Assembly (NCBI GenBank): GCA_017305835.1
Contig: JAFKJY010000065.1
Span: 1 to 55,855, forward strand
Direction: 5' to 3'
From: Hyphomicrobiales bacterium
Lineage (GTDB): Bacteria; Pseudomonadota; Alphaproteobacteria; Rhizobiales; Rhizobiaceae
DNA: 55,855 nucleotides
Made by a program: the position numbers and the translations under genes. Below are positions 43,147-50,788 of this stretch, in pieces. A model generated the notes under the pieces. That model worked only from the letters and a program-made list of their open reading frames with translations, did not search any database and had not been told where the DNA came from. Positions within the stretch are counted from its first letter, which is position 1, and every line of letters starts with the position of its first letter.

Positions 43147-44649
43147 ATGAAGACGAGACTCGCGCTCACCCTGCTTATGGTCGGCAGCGCCTCGGCGCTC
43201 GCCGGCGGCGCGCCGACGCGCGACGACCTGACGCCGAAGGACCAGGCGCGGGTGGCGGCGGTGACGAAGCCCGCCACCGACTTCTCCAAGGCCGAGGCGT
43301 TCGAGAAGATGCAGGGGGGTGCGGCGACCACGCCCAAGATCTCCGACGCCAACGCGCTGTCGCAATTTTCTGCCAACCTCTCCTTCGAGGATCAGGAGCG
43401 GTTCTCGCTGGGCAACGGCATCTTCCGCAAGGACTGGGTCTCCGCGCCCTCCTCCACCGTCTCGTCGGACGGGCTCGGGCCGCTGTTCAACTCGCGCGCC
43501 TGCCAGTCCTGCCACATCAAGGACGGGCGCGGGCACGCGCCGGCGGCGCAGGAGGGCGGCACGTCGTCGATGCTGGTGCGGCTGTCGGTGCCGGCGGACG
43601 CGGCGCAGCAGAAGGCGATCGACGCGGGCCTGCTGCACGCCGCGCCCGACCCGGTCTACGGGCTGCAGCTCCAGGACAATTCGGCCGCCGGGCTGGCGCC
43701 GGAGGGGCGTGTCGACATCGGCTATGACGACGTGCCGGTGACGCTCGCGGGCGGCGAGGTGGCGACGCTGCGGCGGCCGCAGCTTTCGATCGCCAATCCG
43801 GGCTTCGGCCCGTTCGCGCCGGGGCTGATGCTGTCCGCCCGCGTCGCGCCGCCGATGACCGGCATGGGGCTGCTGGAGGCGATCCACCCGGCCGACATAC
43901 TGGCCCACGCCGACCCCGACGACGCCAACGGCGACGGCATCTCCGGCCGGCCCAACATGGTGGGCGACGGGCATGGCGGGCTGGCGCTCGGCCGCTTCGG
44001 CTGGAAGGCGATCGCGCCGAGCGTGGCGATCCAGTCGGCCTCGGCCTTCAGCGGCGACATGGGGTTGTCCTCCCCGCTCGCGCCCGACAACTGGGGCGAG
44101 TGCACGGCCGCCGAGGCGCCCTGCCGCGACATGCCGCATGGCGCCGGCGACGCGGCGGGCGCGACCGAGGTGCCGCAGGACCTGTTCGACCTCGTGGTGT
44201 TCTATTCGGAGAACCTCGCCCCGCCGGTGCGCCGCGGCGTCGACGACCCGGCGGTGCTGAAGGGCAAGCAGGCCTTCTACGAGGCGGGCTGCGCCTCCTG
44301 CCACGTGCCGAAATACGTGACCAGCCGCAAGGCCGGCCACGGCGCGCAGAAGTTCCAGCTCATCTGGCCGTATACGGACCTTCTGCTGCACGACATGGGC
44401 GAGGGGCTGGCCGACCACCGGCCCGAGGGACAGGCGACCGGGATGGAATGGCGCACGCCGCCGCTGTGGGGGATCGGCGTGGCCAAGCAGGTTTCGGCCG
44501 ATGCGGGGTTCCTCCACGACGGCCGGGCGCGTACGCTGATGGAGGCGGTGCTGTGGCACGGCGGCGAGGCCGAGGGCGCGCGCGACCGCGTGGTCGCCAT
44601 GCCCAAGGACGAGCGCGACGCGCTGGTGAAGTTTCTGGAGTCGCTGTGA
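43147..44649 (+). CDS. Di-haem oxidoreductase-like protein (DUF1111)
   Basis: A 500-aa periplasmic protein with a signal peptide (about 1-20) and two c-type haem motifs, CQSCH at 119-123 and CASCH at 382-386. The family blocks FNSRACQSCHIKDGRGHAP and TPPLWGIGVAKQ, and the GFLHDGRARTLMEAVLWHGG C-terminal segment, are typical of DUF1111 (DHOR) proteins related to MauG and cytochrome c peroxidases. In iron loci it may act as a ferri-reductase or oxidase. It ends with a 4-base GTGA overlap with the next gene. Confidence 0.92.
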   Translation: MKTRLALTLLMVGSASALAGGAPTRDDLTPKDQARVAAVTKPATDFSKAEAFEKMQGGAATTPKISDANALSQFSANLSFEDQERFSLGNGIFRKDWVSAPSSTVSSDGLGPLFNSRACQSCHIKDGRGHAPAAQEGGTSSMLVRLSVPADAAQQKAIDAGLLHAAPDPVYGLQLQDNSAAGLAPEGRVDIGYDDVPVTLAGGEVATLRRPQLSIANPGFGPFAPGLMLSARVAPPMTGMGLLEAIHPADILAHADPDDANGDGISGRPNMVGDGHGGLALGRFGWKAIAPSVAIQSASAFSGDMGLSSPLAPDNWGECTAAEAPCRDMPHGAGDAAGATEVPQDLFDLVVFYSENLAPPVRRGVDDPAVLKGKQAFYEAGCASCHVPKYVTSRKAGHGAQKFQLIWPYTDLLLHDMGEGLADHRPEGQATGMEWRTPPLWGIGVAKQVSADAGFLHDGRARTLMEAVLWHGGEAEGARDRVVAMPKDERDALVKFLESL

Positions 44650-45719
44650 GGATGACGGTTTTCCGATCCACCGGCCTTGCGGCGCTGATTCTGCTCGTGG
44701 CGTCGCCGGCAAGCGCGGCCGACTCGTCCGGCGCAAGGGTGGCGGAAGAGTTCGCGCGGCCGGCGCTCGCCGCGCTGGCCGGATCGGGCGAGACGCTGAC
44801 CGGGGCGATCGGGGCGCTGTGCGCGGCGCCGGATGCGGAAAAGCTGGAGGCGGCGCGGACGGCGTTCGGCGCGGTCGTGGACGACTGGGGGCGCGTCTCG
44901 GTGCTGCGCTTCGGGCCGCTCGCCACCGGCAACCGCTTCGAGCGGCTGTTCTTCTGGCCCGACCCGCGCGGGCTCGGGCTGAAGCAGATCCAGCAGGTGC
45001 TGGCGGCAAGGGACGAGAACGCGGCGACGCCCGAGGGCCTGTCGCAGAAGAGCGTCGCGGCGCAGGGGCTGCCGGCGCTGGAGTTCGCGCTGTTCGGCAC
45101 CGGCGCCGAGAGCCTGGCTGCGACCGACGACCCCTATCGCTGCCGCTACGCGGCGGCGGCCGCGCGCAACATCGCCAACGTGGTGGCCACGGTGAGCGAG
45201 GGCTGGGCGGACGGCTCCGACTTCGCCGCCGCCTTCGCCAGCCCGGCGGCCGACACCGACCCCTACCGCTCGGCCGCGGAGGTCGACGGCGAGATCGTCA
45301 AGGCGGCCGACACCGCCTTCCAGTACATCCGCGCCGCCGAGCTGCTGCCGCCGCTCGGCAAGGCGATCGGCGAGGCCAACGGCAGGCGCGCGCCGCTGTG
45401 GCGCAGCGGGCTGTCGTTCCGGCTGATGCTGGCGCAGATCGCCGGCGTGCGCGACCTCGTCGCCGTCGCCGGCTATGCGGGAACCGGGCCGGCAGGCACG
45501 AGCGAGATCGTGGCGGCGCTCGACGCCGAGCTCGAGACCGCGCGCGCCGGCCTCGCAGGCGTGGCGACGCCGCCGCAGGACGCCTTCGCCGACGAAGCCG
45601 ATCGCGCCAGGATCGGTGCCGCCAATCTTGCGCTGGACCATGCCGGCCACGTCGTGGCCGACAGGCTCGCCCCGGCGCTCGGACTGACGATGGGATTCAA
45701 CGCGCTCGATGGAGATTGA
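44646..45719 (+). CDS. Second imelysin-family protein
   Basis: A periplasmic protein of about 357 aa with a signal peptide (FRSTGLAALILLVASPASAA). I prefer the GTG at 44646, which overlaps the previous stop and has GGAG 5 bases upstream; the ATG at 44652 is the alternative. The region aligned to the imelysin motif reads GLPALEFALFG (about 141-151): the His of GxHxxE is replaced by Pro while the Glu remains. That is characteristic of the second imelysin of these operons and implies a different metal site. Its 3' end overlaps the DUF1513 gene by 11 bp. Confidence 0.87.
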   Translation: MRMTVFRSTGLAALILLVASPASAADSSGARVAEEFARPALAALAGSGETLTGAIGALCAAPDAEKLEAARTAFGAVVDDWGRVSVLRFGPLATGNRFERLFFWPDPRGLGLKQIQQVLAARDENAATPEGLSQKSVAAQGLPALEFALFGTGAESLAATDDPYRCRYAAAAARNIANVVATVSEGWADGSDFAAAFASPAADTDPYRSAAEVDGEIVKAADTAFQYIRAAELLPPLGKAIGEANGRRAPLWRSGLSFRLMLAQIAGVRDLVAVAGYAGTGPAGTSEIVAALDAELETARAGLAGVATPPQDAFADEADRARIGAANLALDHAGHVVADRLAPALGLTMGFNALDGD

Positions 45720-46833
45720 CCGCAGGACCTTCCTCGCCCTGATGGGCGCGGCCATAGCCCCCTCCACCGCCTTCGGCGGTCCCCTTCCCCCGCAGAGCGG
45801 GGGAGGAACAATGCTGGACGAGCCGCTGTTCCTCGGCGCGCGCGTCGCCGGCAAGGCCTACGAGGTCGCCGTGATCGACGAGCGCGGGCGCGACCGGCTG
45901 GTGCTGCCGGTCGAGGCGCGCGGCCATTCGTTCGCGATCGACGCGCCGCGAAGGCTGGCCGTCGCCTTCGCCCGCTCGCCGGGCCGGCACGCGGTCGCCT
46001 TCGACGTCGACGGCAAGGGCGAGCCGACGGCAATCGTGACGGCGCCGGGGCGGCACTTCTTCGGCCACGGCATCTTCACGCCGGACGGCAGGCTGATGCT
46101 GGCCAGCGAGAGCGACTACGAGGCGGGCGAAGGCGTCACCGGCGTCTACGACGCGACCGGCGGCTTCCGCCGCATCGGCGAGTTCCGCACCGCCGGCATC
46201 GGCCCGCACGAGATCGTGCTGATGCCCGACGGCCGCACGGTGTGCGTGGCGAACGGCGGCATCCTCACCCATCCCGACTACGAGCGGCTGAAGCTCAACC
46301 TCGACACGATGAAGCCGAACCTGACCTATCTCGACGCCCTGACCGGCGAGACGGTGGAGCAGGTGACGCTGGCGCCGGAACTGCACAAGCTGTCGATCCG
46401 GCATCTTACGATCGACGCGGCAGGCGCGGTGTGGTTCGGCTGCCAGTACGAGGGCGACCCGGCCGACCGGCCGGCGCTGGTCGGCCGCCATGTGCGCGGA
46501 CGCGAGCCGGAGCTGTTCCCCGGCCCGGCGGAGACGCTGCGGGCGCTCGACAACTATATCGGCTCGATGGCGATCGACACGTCCGGCACGATCGTGGCGA
46601 CCTCGTCGCCGCGCGGCGGGCTGATCGTGTTCTGGGACACGGCGACGGGCCGCTGCCTCGGCCAGCAGCAGATCGCCGACGGCTGCGGCGTGGCGCCGCT
46701 GCAGCAGGGCCACGTGCTGGCGACCTCCGGCCGCGGCGCGATCGACGACATGACCGCTGCCGCGAGCCTGCAGATCGTCGCGCCGGGCGGCGGCGTGCCG
46801 GGGTGGGACAACCATCTGCGGCGGATCGGGTAG
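45709..46833 (+). CDS. DUF1513 protein, Tat-exported beta-propeller-like
   Basis: A 374-aa protein with a twin-arginine start (MEIDRRTFLALMGAA). The mature part has a propeller-like series of blocks: APGRHFFGHGIFTPDGRLML, GIGPHEIVLMPDGRTVCVAN, THPDYERLKLNLDTMKPNL and HKLSIRHLTIDAAGAVWFGC. DUF1513 proteins accompany imelysins and DHOR in iron-uptake operons. Residues about 17-34 (APSTAFGGPLPPQSGGGT), where the hydrophobic core and cleavage site should be, are encoded by an inserted dispersed repeat. This makes the signal peptide unusual; export may be impaired or the sequence tolerated. Confidence 0.9.
   Translation: MEIDRRTFLALMGAAIAPSTAFGGPLPPQSGGGTMLDEPLFLGARVAGKAYEVAVIDERGRDRLVLPVEARGHSFAIDAPRRLAVAFARSPGRHAVAFDVDGKGEPTAIVTAPGRHFFGHGIFTPDGRLMLASESDYEAGEGVTGVYDATGGFRRIGEFRTAGIGPHEIVLMPDGRTVCVANGGILTHPDYERLKLNLDTMKPNLTYLDALTGETVEQVTLAPELHKLSIRHLTIDAAGAVWFGCQYEGDPADRPALVGRHVRGREPELFPGPAETLRALDNYIGSMAIDTSGTIVATSSPRGGLIVFWDTATGRCLGQQQIADGCGVAPLQQGHVLATSGRGAIDDMTAAASLQIVAPGGGVPGWDNHLRRIG
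45758..45808. repeat. Dispersed repeat inside the DUF1513 coding region
   Basis: CCCCTCCACCGCCTTCGGCG, GTCCCCTTCCCCCGC, then AGCGGGGGAGGA. Related to 38401-38451, which is intergenic. The insertion keeps the frame open and supplies about 17 codons just after the Tat motif. Confidence 0.8.
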
Positions 46834-46870
46834 GCGTATCTTCGCACGGAAAGGCCGCGCTCCGGGCCAG

Positions 46871-46930
46871 CACCCCTCATCCGTCTCGGCGCTCACGCGC
46901 CGATCCACCTTCTCCCACAAGGGGAGAAGG
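46871..46930 (+). repeat. Dispersed repeat between the convergent DUF1513 and mbfA genes
   Basis: CACCCCTCATCCGTCTCGGC, a GGCGC-T-CACGCGCC hairpin variant, then CCACCTTCTCCCACAAGG and GGAGAAGG. It fills most of the gap between the two convergent genes and may serve as a shared terminator-like structure. Confidence 0.8.
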
Positions 46931-46945
46931 GGCGGCGGCGCGGCT

Positions 46946-47929
46946 TCAGGCGCTGCCGATGAGGACGCCGGCGGCGAAGACGAGGCCGCCGCCGAGGACG
47001 ACCTGGAAGGCGGCGCGGAGGAAGGGGGTTTCCATCCAGCGGTTCTGGATGAAGGCGATGGCCCAGAGCTCGACGAAGACGACGACGGCCGCGACGGCGG
47101 TCGCCGTCCAGAAATGCGGGATGAGATAGGGCAGCGCGTGGCCGAGGCCGCCGAGCGACGTCATGATGCCGGTGGCGAGGCCGCGCTTGAGCGGCGAGCC
47201 GCGGCCCGACAGCCTGCCGTCGTCGGAGGCGACCTCGGTGAAGCCCATCGAGATGCCGGCGCCGATCGAGGCGGCGAGACCGACGAGGAAGGTGTTCCAG
47301 GTGTCGTGCGTGGCGAAGGCGGCGGCGAAGATCGGCGCCAGCGTCGAGACCGAGCCGTCCATCAGCCCGGCCAGCCCCGGCTGGACATAGGTGAGGATGA
47401 ACTGGCGGCGGTCGGCCTCGTCCTCCCGGCCGACCGCGTCCGGCGTCAGGAACTCGCGCTCCAGCTCCTCCGCGCGCGCCTCGTGGCCGGCTTCGGCTGC
47501 GGCGAGGTCGCCGAGCAGCTTGCGGGTCGAGGCGTCCGAAGTGCGCTGGGCGGCCGTCAGGTAGAACTGGCGCGCCTGCCGCTCCATCAGCGCGGCCTGG
47601 GCGCGGACGCGGTCGAGCCCGAGCGGGCGCACCAGCCAGTCGGGCCGGCGCTCGAGCCAGCCCTTCACATGCTCGCGGCGGATCAGCGGGATGTGCTCGC
47701 CGAAGCGGCTGCGGAAGAGATCGACGAGGGCGGCACGGTGGCCGTCCTCCTCGACGGCCATGCCGTCGAACACGGCGGCCGAGGCCGGGAAGTCGGGCCG
47801 CAGCCCGTCGGCATAGTCGCGGTAGATGCGGGCGTCGTCCTCTTCCGAGGAGATCGCCAGCGCCAGCACCTCGCGCTCGCTCAGCGAGCCGAAGGAGCGG
47901 CGGGAGAAGGTGGGGAGACGGAAAAGCAT
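46946..47929 (-). CDS. mbfA: Membrane-bound ferritin/iron exporter MbfA
   Basis: A 327-aa fusion. Residues about 15-160 form a ferritin-like/rubrerythrin domain with iron ligands in [18 protein letters not shown] (59-64) and [13 protein letters not shown] (His149). Residues about 180-327 are a VIT1/CCC1 transporter domain ([35 protein letters not shown]) with membrane helices. MbfA of Bradyrhizobium and Agrobacterium exports iron and protects against iron and peroxide stress under Irr control. A perfect Irr box lies just upstream. It converges on the iron-uptake operon. Confidence 0.94.
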   Translation of the reverse strand: MLFRLPTFSRRSFGSLSEREVLALAISSEEDDARIYRDYADGLRPDFPASAAVFDGMAVEEDGHRAALVDLFRSRFGEHIPLIRREHVKGWLERRPDWLVRPLGLDRVRAQAALMERQARQFYLTAAQRTSDASTRKLLGDLAAAEAGHEARAEELEREFLTPDAVGREDEADRRQFILTYVQPGLAGLMDGSVSTLAPIFAAAFATHDTWNTFLVGLAASIGAGISMGFTEVASDDGRLSGRGSPLKRGLATGIMTSLGGLGHALPYLIPHFWTATAVAAVVVFVELWAIAFIQNRWMETPFLRAAFQVVLGGGLVFAAGVLIGSA

Positions 47930-47942
47930 GACTGAGCCGGTC

Positions 47943-47965
47943 TAGTTTAGAATTATTCTAAACTA
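47943..47965 (-). promoter_or_regulatory. Iron control element (Irr box) upstream of mbfA
   Basis: TAGTTTAGAAT-T-ATTCTAAACTA is a perfect 23-bp palindrome containing the core TTTAGAA-N3-TTCTAAA of the rhizobial ICE motif. It starts 14 bp before the mbfA ATG, so Irr bound here under iron limitation would block mbfA transcription. Confidence 0.88.
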
Positions 47966-48156
47966 ATCGAGCGGCGGCGCCGAGGCAACGGCGCATGCGC
48001 ATGGCTGCCCTGCGCGATCGGCGATTTGCGGATGCGGCGGCGGCGCCTATATAGGCAATACTCCACCTATAGCGCGTCGCCCATGCGGCGCGCTTCCAGT
48101 CCTTGTTCCCACACGTGTCGCCGCCCCCGGGCGACATGCCCCAGAGGATAAACGCG

Positions 48157-48492
48157 ATGCAGGCGGCGAAGCAGGTTTCCCACGACGCAACCCGGTTCGA
48201 TCCCAAGCCGGTGCTGGAGCTGATCGACACGATCCAGGCCGAGCTCGACCGGCTGCGCGGGCTGGTGCAGCCGATGGTCGGCGAGTTCGACCCGGCCGAC
48301 CCGCGCAACAAGAGCTGCGACGGCAAGCTGACGCCGCACGGGGTCGAATGCTGCTACCGCATGTTCGACGAGGGCAAGTCGCGCTACTCGGTGGCGCGCG
48401 CCATGAAGATCTCGTTCGCCGCCGCCACCCATCGCTTCCAGTCCTGGGCGAAGGCCGGCGGCGACAGGCGGCCGCGGATCAGGTTGGGGTGA
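48157..48492 (+). CDS. Hypothetical protein with a putative HTH-like C terminus
   Basis: A 111-aa protein beginning MQAAKQVSHDATRFDPKPVL. The middle has CDGKLTPHGVECCYRMFDEG, with three cysteines (the last two adjacent). The C terminus KSRYSVARAMKISFAAATHR, then FQSWAKAGG resembles a resolvase- or MerR-like helix-turn-helix. I chose the ATG at 48157 (AGAGGATAA upstream); 48103 and 48136 are alternatives. The family is not recognised beyond this. It is divergent from mbfA, separated by the Irr box. Confidence 0.65.
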   Translation: MQAAKQVSHDATRFDPKPVLELIDTIQAELDRLRGLVQPMVGEFDPADPRNKSCDGKLTPHGVECCYRMFDEGKSRYSVARAMKISFAAATHRFQSWAKAGGDRRPRIRLG

Positions 48493-48564
48493 GGGGCAGG
48501 TTGGCGCGGCCTTCAAATCGCGCCGGCGGCCGGGCATAGTCGCACGGCCGATCAGGGGAGCAGG

Positions 48565-49376
48565 ATGGACGTCGGGCCGGAGACATTGCTGGACAGGATC
48601 GGCCGCGCGCTGGCGGGCTGGCTGCAGGTCGAATCGTCCGGCTACGAGCCCTACACGCCGTCGGACCCCGAGACGCTGCACCGGACGCTGCAGCCGGGCG
48701 ACATCCTGCTGGTCGAGGGCAACCAGAAGATCTCGGCGGCGATCAAGTACCTGACGCAGTCGACCTGGTCGCACTCCGCGCTCTATGTCGGCGACGCGCT
48801 GCCGGAGCCGGCCGACGGCTCCGAGCGGCCGCGCCTCGTCGAAGTCAATCTCGGCCAGGGCTGCGTGGCGGTGCCGCTGTCGAAATACCGCACCTACAAC
48901 ACGCGCATCTGCCGGCCGAGCGGGCTCACGCCCGGCGACCGCCAGGCGGTGGTCGACTTCATGCTGGCGCGGCTCGGCACGCGCTACGACATGAAGAACA
49001 TCATCGACATGCTGCGCTATTTCTTCCCGACGCCGCCGGTGCCGGTGCGCTGGCGCCGGCGCATGATCGCCTTCGGCTCGGGCGACCCGACGCGCGCGCC
49101 ATCTGCTCGACCATGATCGCGCAGGCCTTCGAGCAGATCCGCTACCCGATCCTGCCCGAGATCACGCGCGCGCCGGGGCGGGCCTCGGCGCAGTCGCATT
49201 ATTCACGGCGCGAGATCCTGCACATCCGCCACTACTCGCTGTACACGCCGCGCGACTTCGACCTGTCGCCCTATTTCCAGATCGTCAAGCCGACGCTGGC
49301 CTACGGCTTCGACTACAAGGCGCTGATCTGGGCGGGCGATCAGAAAAGCCCGGCGGCGCGGACGGCGTCGAGGTAG
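48565..49376 (+). pseudogene. YiiX-type permuted NlpC/P60 hydrolase, frameshifted
   Basis: Two adjacent frames together encode one protein of about 269 aa. Frame 1 (48565-49116) has LQPGDILLVEGNQKISAAIK and WSHSALYVGDAL with the catalytic His. Frame 2 resumes with ICSTMIAQAFEQIRYPI, carrying the catalytic Cys, and runs to 49376. The break lies in ACGCGCGCGCC near 49089-49100: removing one GC pair restores a continuous frame. As read, frame 1 stops at an ATGA that could restart frame 2, but the Cys codon precedes that ATG. A sequencing error or a real mutation are both possible. The 3' end overlaps the convergent LytTR gene. Confidence 0.8.
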
Positions 49377-50119
49377 GAGCGGCTGACCGGCAGCATCGCG
49401 CCGTCCTTCATCTTCAGCATCGGCCGGCCGCCGAGCCGCACCGTCTGCGCGATCTGGTCGAGCGCCACCCAGTGCGAGCGGTGGATCTGCAGGCCCTCGA
49501 CCGGGTCGGTCTCGGCGATGGCGTCGGCGAACCGCATCAGCACCAGCGCGCCGCCCTTGTCGGAGCGGATGTCGACATAGTGGTCCTGCATGGTCATGTG
49601 CGAGAGCTCGCCGCGCAGATGCGGCGGCAGGCGGTCGAGGATGCGCGCGCGGCGCGGCGCGGAAGGCGCCGGCGGAGCCGCAACGGGCAGCACCGAGGCG
49701 GCGGCCTGCTGCCGCTCGAACTGCTCCATGAACAGCGCCACCACGGCCGACACGACCGCCGAGATCACCACGACATAGGCGAGCAGCGGCAGGAAGGGAA
49801 TCGCGCCGCCCTCGAAGACGGCGGCGTTGAGCGCCCACACGGCGAGCGTGACCGGAACGCCGGCGACGGCGCCGAACAGCGCGTAGACGGCCGCGCCGGG
49901 CCTGCCGCGCCGGCGGCTCCACAGCGCCGACTGGAAGTGGACGAAGGCGACGCCGACGAAGTAGGTCGCCGCCACCGTCGCCGCCCAATAGGCGAGGCGG
50001 GCGGGCAGCCGCAGGCCCTCATAGGTGCCGAACGGGCCGACCAGACCAAGCAGCAGCGCGGCGGCCGCGATCGCCGCCCAGAAGCGCGGCGCGGTGGCGA
50101 GGCGCTGCAATTCGCGCAT
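49340..50119 (-). CDS. Membrane-anchored LytTR family transcriptional regulator
   Basis: A 259-aa protein. Four hydrophobic segments (about 12-30, 42-62, 78-98 and 108-130) precede a cytoplasmic LytTR DNA-binding domain (about 155-255): LSHMTMQDHYVDIRSDKGGA, LQIHRSHWVALDQIAQ and PVSRSYLDAVRAAGLF. It has no receiver domain, so the membrane part is probably the sensor. The ATG at 50119 begins MRELQRLATAPRFW. It is divergent from the DUF2306-like gene, a common pairing in which the regulator controls its neighbour. Confidence 0.88.
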   Translation of the reverse strand: MRELQRLATAPRFWAAIAAAALLLGLVGPFGTYEGLRLPARLAYWAATVAATYFVGVAFVHFQSALWSRRRGRPGAAVYALFGAVAGVPVTLAVWALNAAVFEGGAIPFLPLLAYVVVISAVVSAVVALFMEQFERQQAAASVLPVAAPPAPSAPRRARILDRLPPHLRGELSHMTMQDHYVDIRSDKGGALVLMRFADAIAETDPVEGLQIHRSHWVALDQIAQTVRLGGRPMLKMKDGAMLPVSRSYLDAVRAAGLF

Positions 50120-50272
50120 CGTGGACTGCAAAGGGCTGTCGGCCACGTATGGCTCCGGTCGATCGCGAAGACGCGTTTGAAGCTCGCCCTGCACTAGGCG
50201 AATTCGGGGCGAGCCGCAACGCGGCGCCGGCCCGGACGAATGCCCGGCGCCGCCGAAAAGGAGCCACGCGCC

Positions 50273-50788
50273 ATGAACTTCGAGCCGCTTCTCACCGCCT
50301 CGCCGGCGATCCAGATCCACGCCTTCGCCGCCATGCTGGCCTTCGGGCTCGGCGGCCTCGTGCTGTTCCGCCGCAAGGGCGACCGGCTGCACAGGATGGG
50401 CGGGCGCATCTGGGCCGGGCTGATGCTCGCCGTGTGCCTGTCGTCCTTCTTCATCCACACGATCCGCATGGTCGGGCCGTGGAGCCCGATCCACCTGCTC
50501 TCGCTCGCCACGCTCTATGCGCTGTGGCGCGGCGTGACGATGGCGCGGCTACGGCGCATCGCCGACCATCGCCGCACGATGCAGCTCACCTATGCGGGGG
50601 CGCTGGTGGCGGCGGGGTTCTTCACCTTCATGCCGGGGCGCATCATGAACGCGGTGTTCTTCGGCGGGCCGCAGCCGATGGTGGGCGTCGCCGTGGCGGC
50701 CGCGATCGTCGTGGGCGGCGGGCTGATGACCTGGAAGGGGATGCAGCCGCGGCGGCGGGCGGGCGGCAGGGCGCTGGCCGCGCGCTAG
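50273..50788 (+). CDS. DUF2306-like membrane protein
   Basis: A 171-aa protein with about five membrane helices. Features include IQIHAFAAMLAFGLGGLVLF, the RKGDRLHRMGGRIWAGLML segment and IRMVGPWSPIHLLSLATLYA, with conserved His in several helices (HAFAAM, HRMGG, HTIRM, HLLSL). That is a DUF2306-like pattern that could bind haem. The ATG at 50273 has AAAAGGAG upstream. Function unknown. The stop overlaps the SulP stop on the other strand (50785-50788). Confidence 0.78.
   Translation: MNFEPLLTASPAIQIHAFAAMLAFGLGGLVLFRRKGDRLHRMGGRIWAGLMLAVCLSSFFIHTIRMVGPWSPIHLLSLATLYALWRGVTMARLRRIADHRRTMQLTYAGALVAAGFFTFMPGRIMNAVFFGGPQPMVGVAVAAAIVVGGGLMTWKGMQPRRRAGGRALAAR

Noticed and set aside
41395..45009. 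A 1204-residue minus-strand frame over the imelysin operon
   Set aside because: Covers three genes with signal peptides, haem motifs and overlaps on the other strand; its own composition is low complexity.
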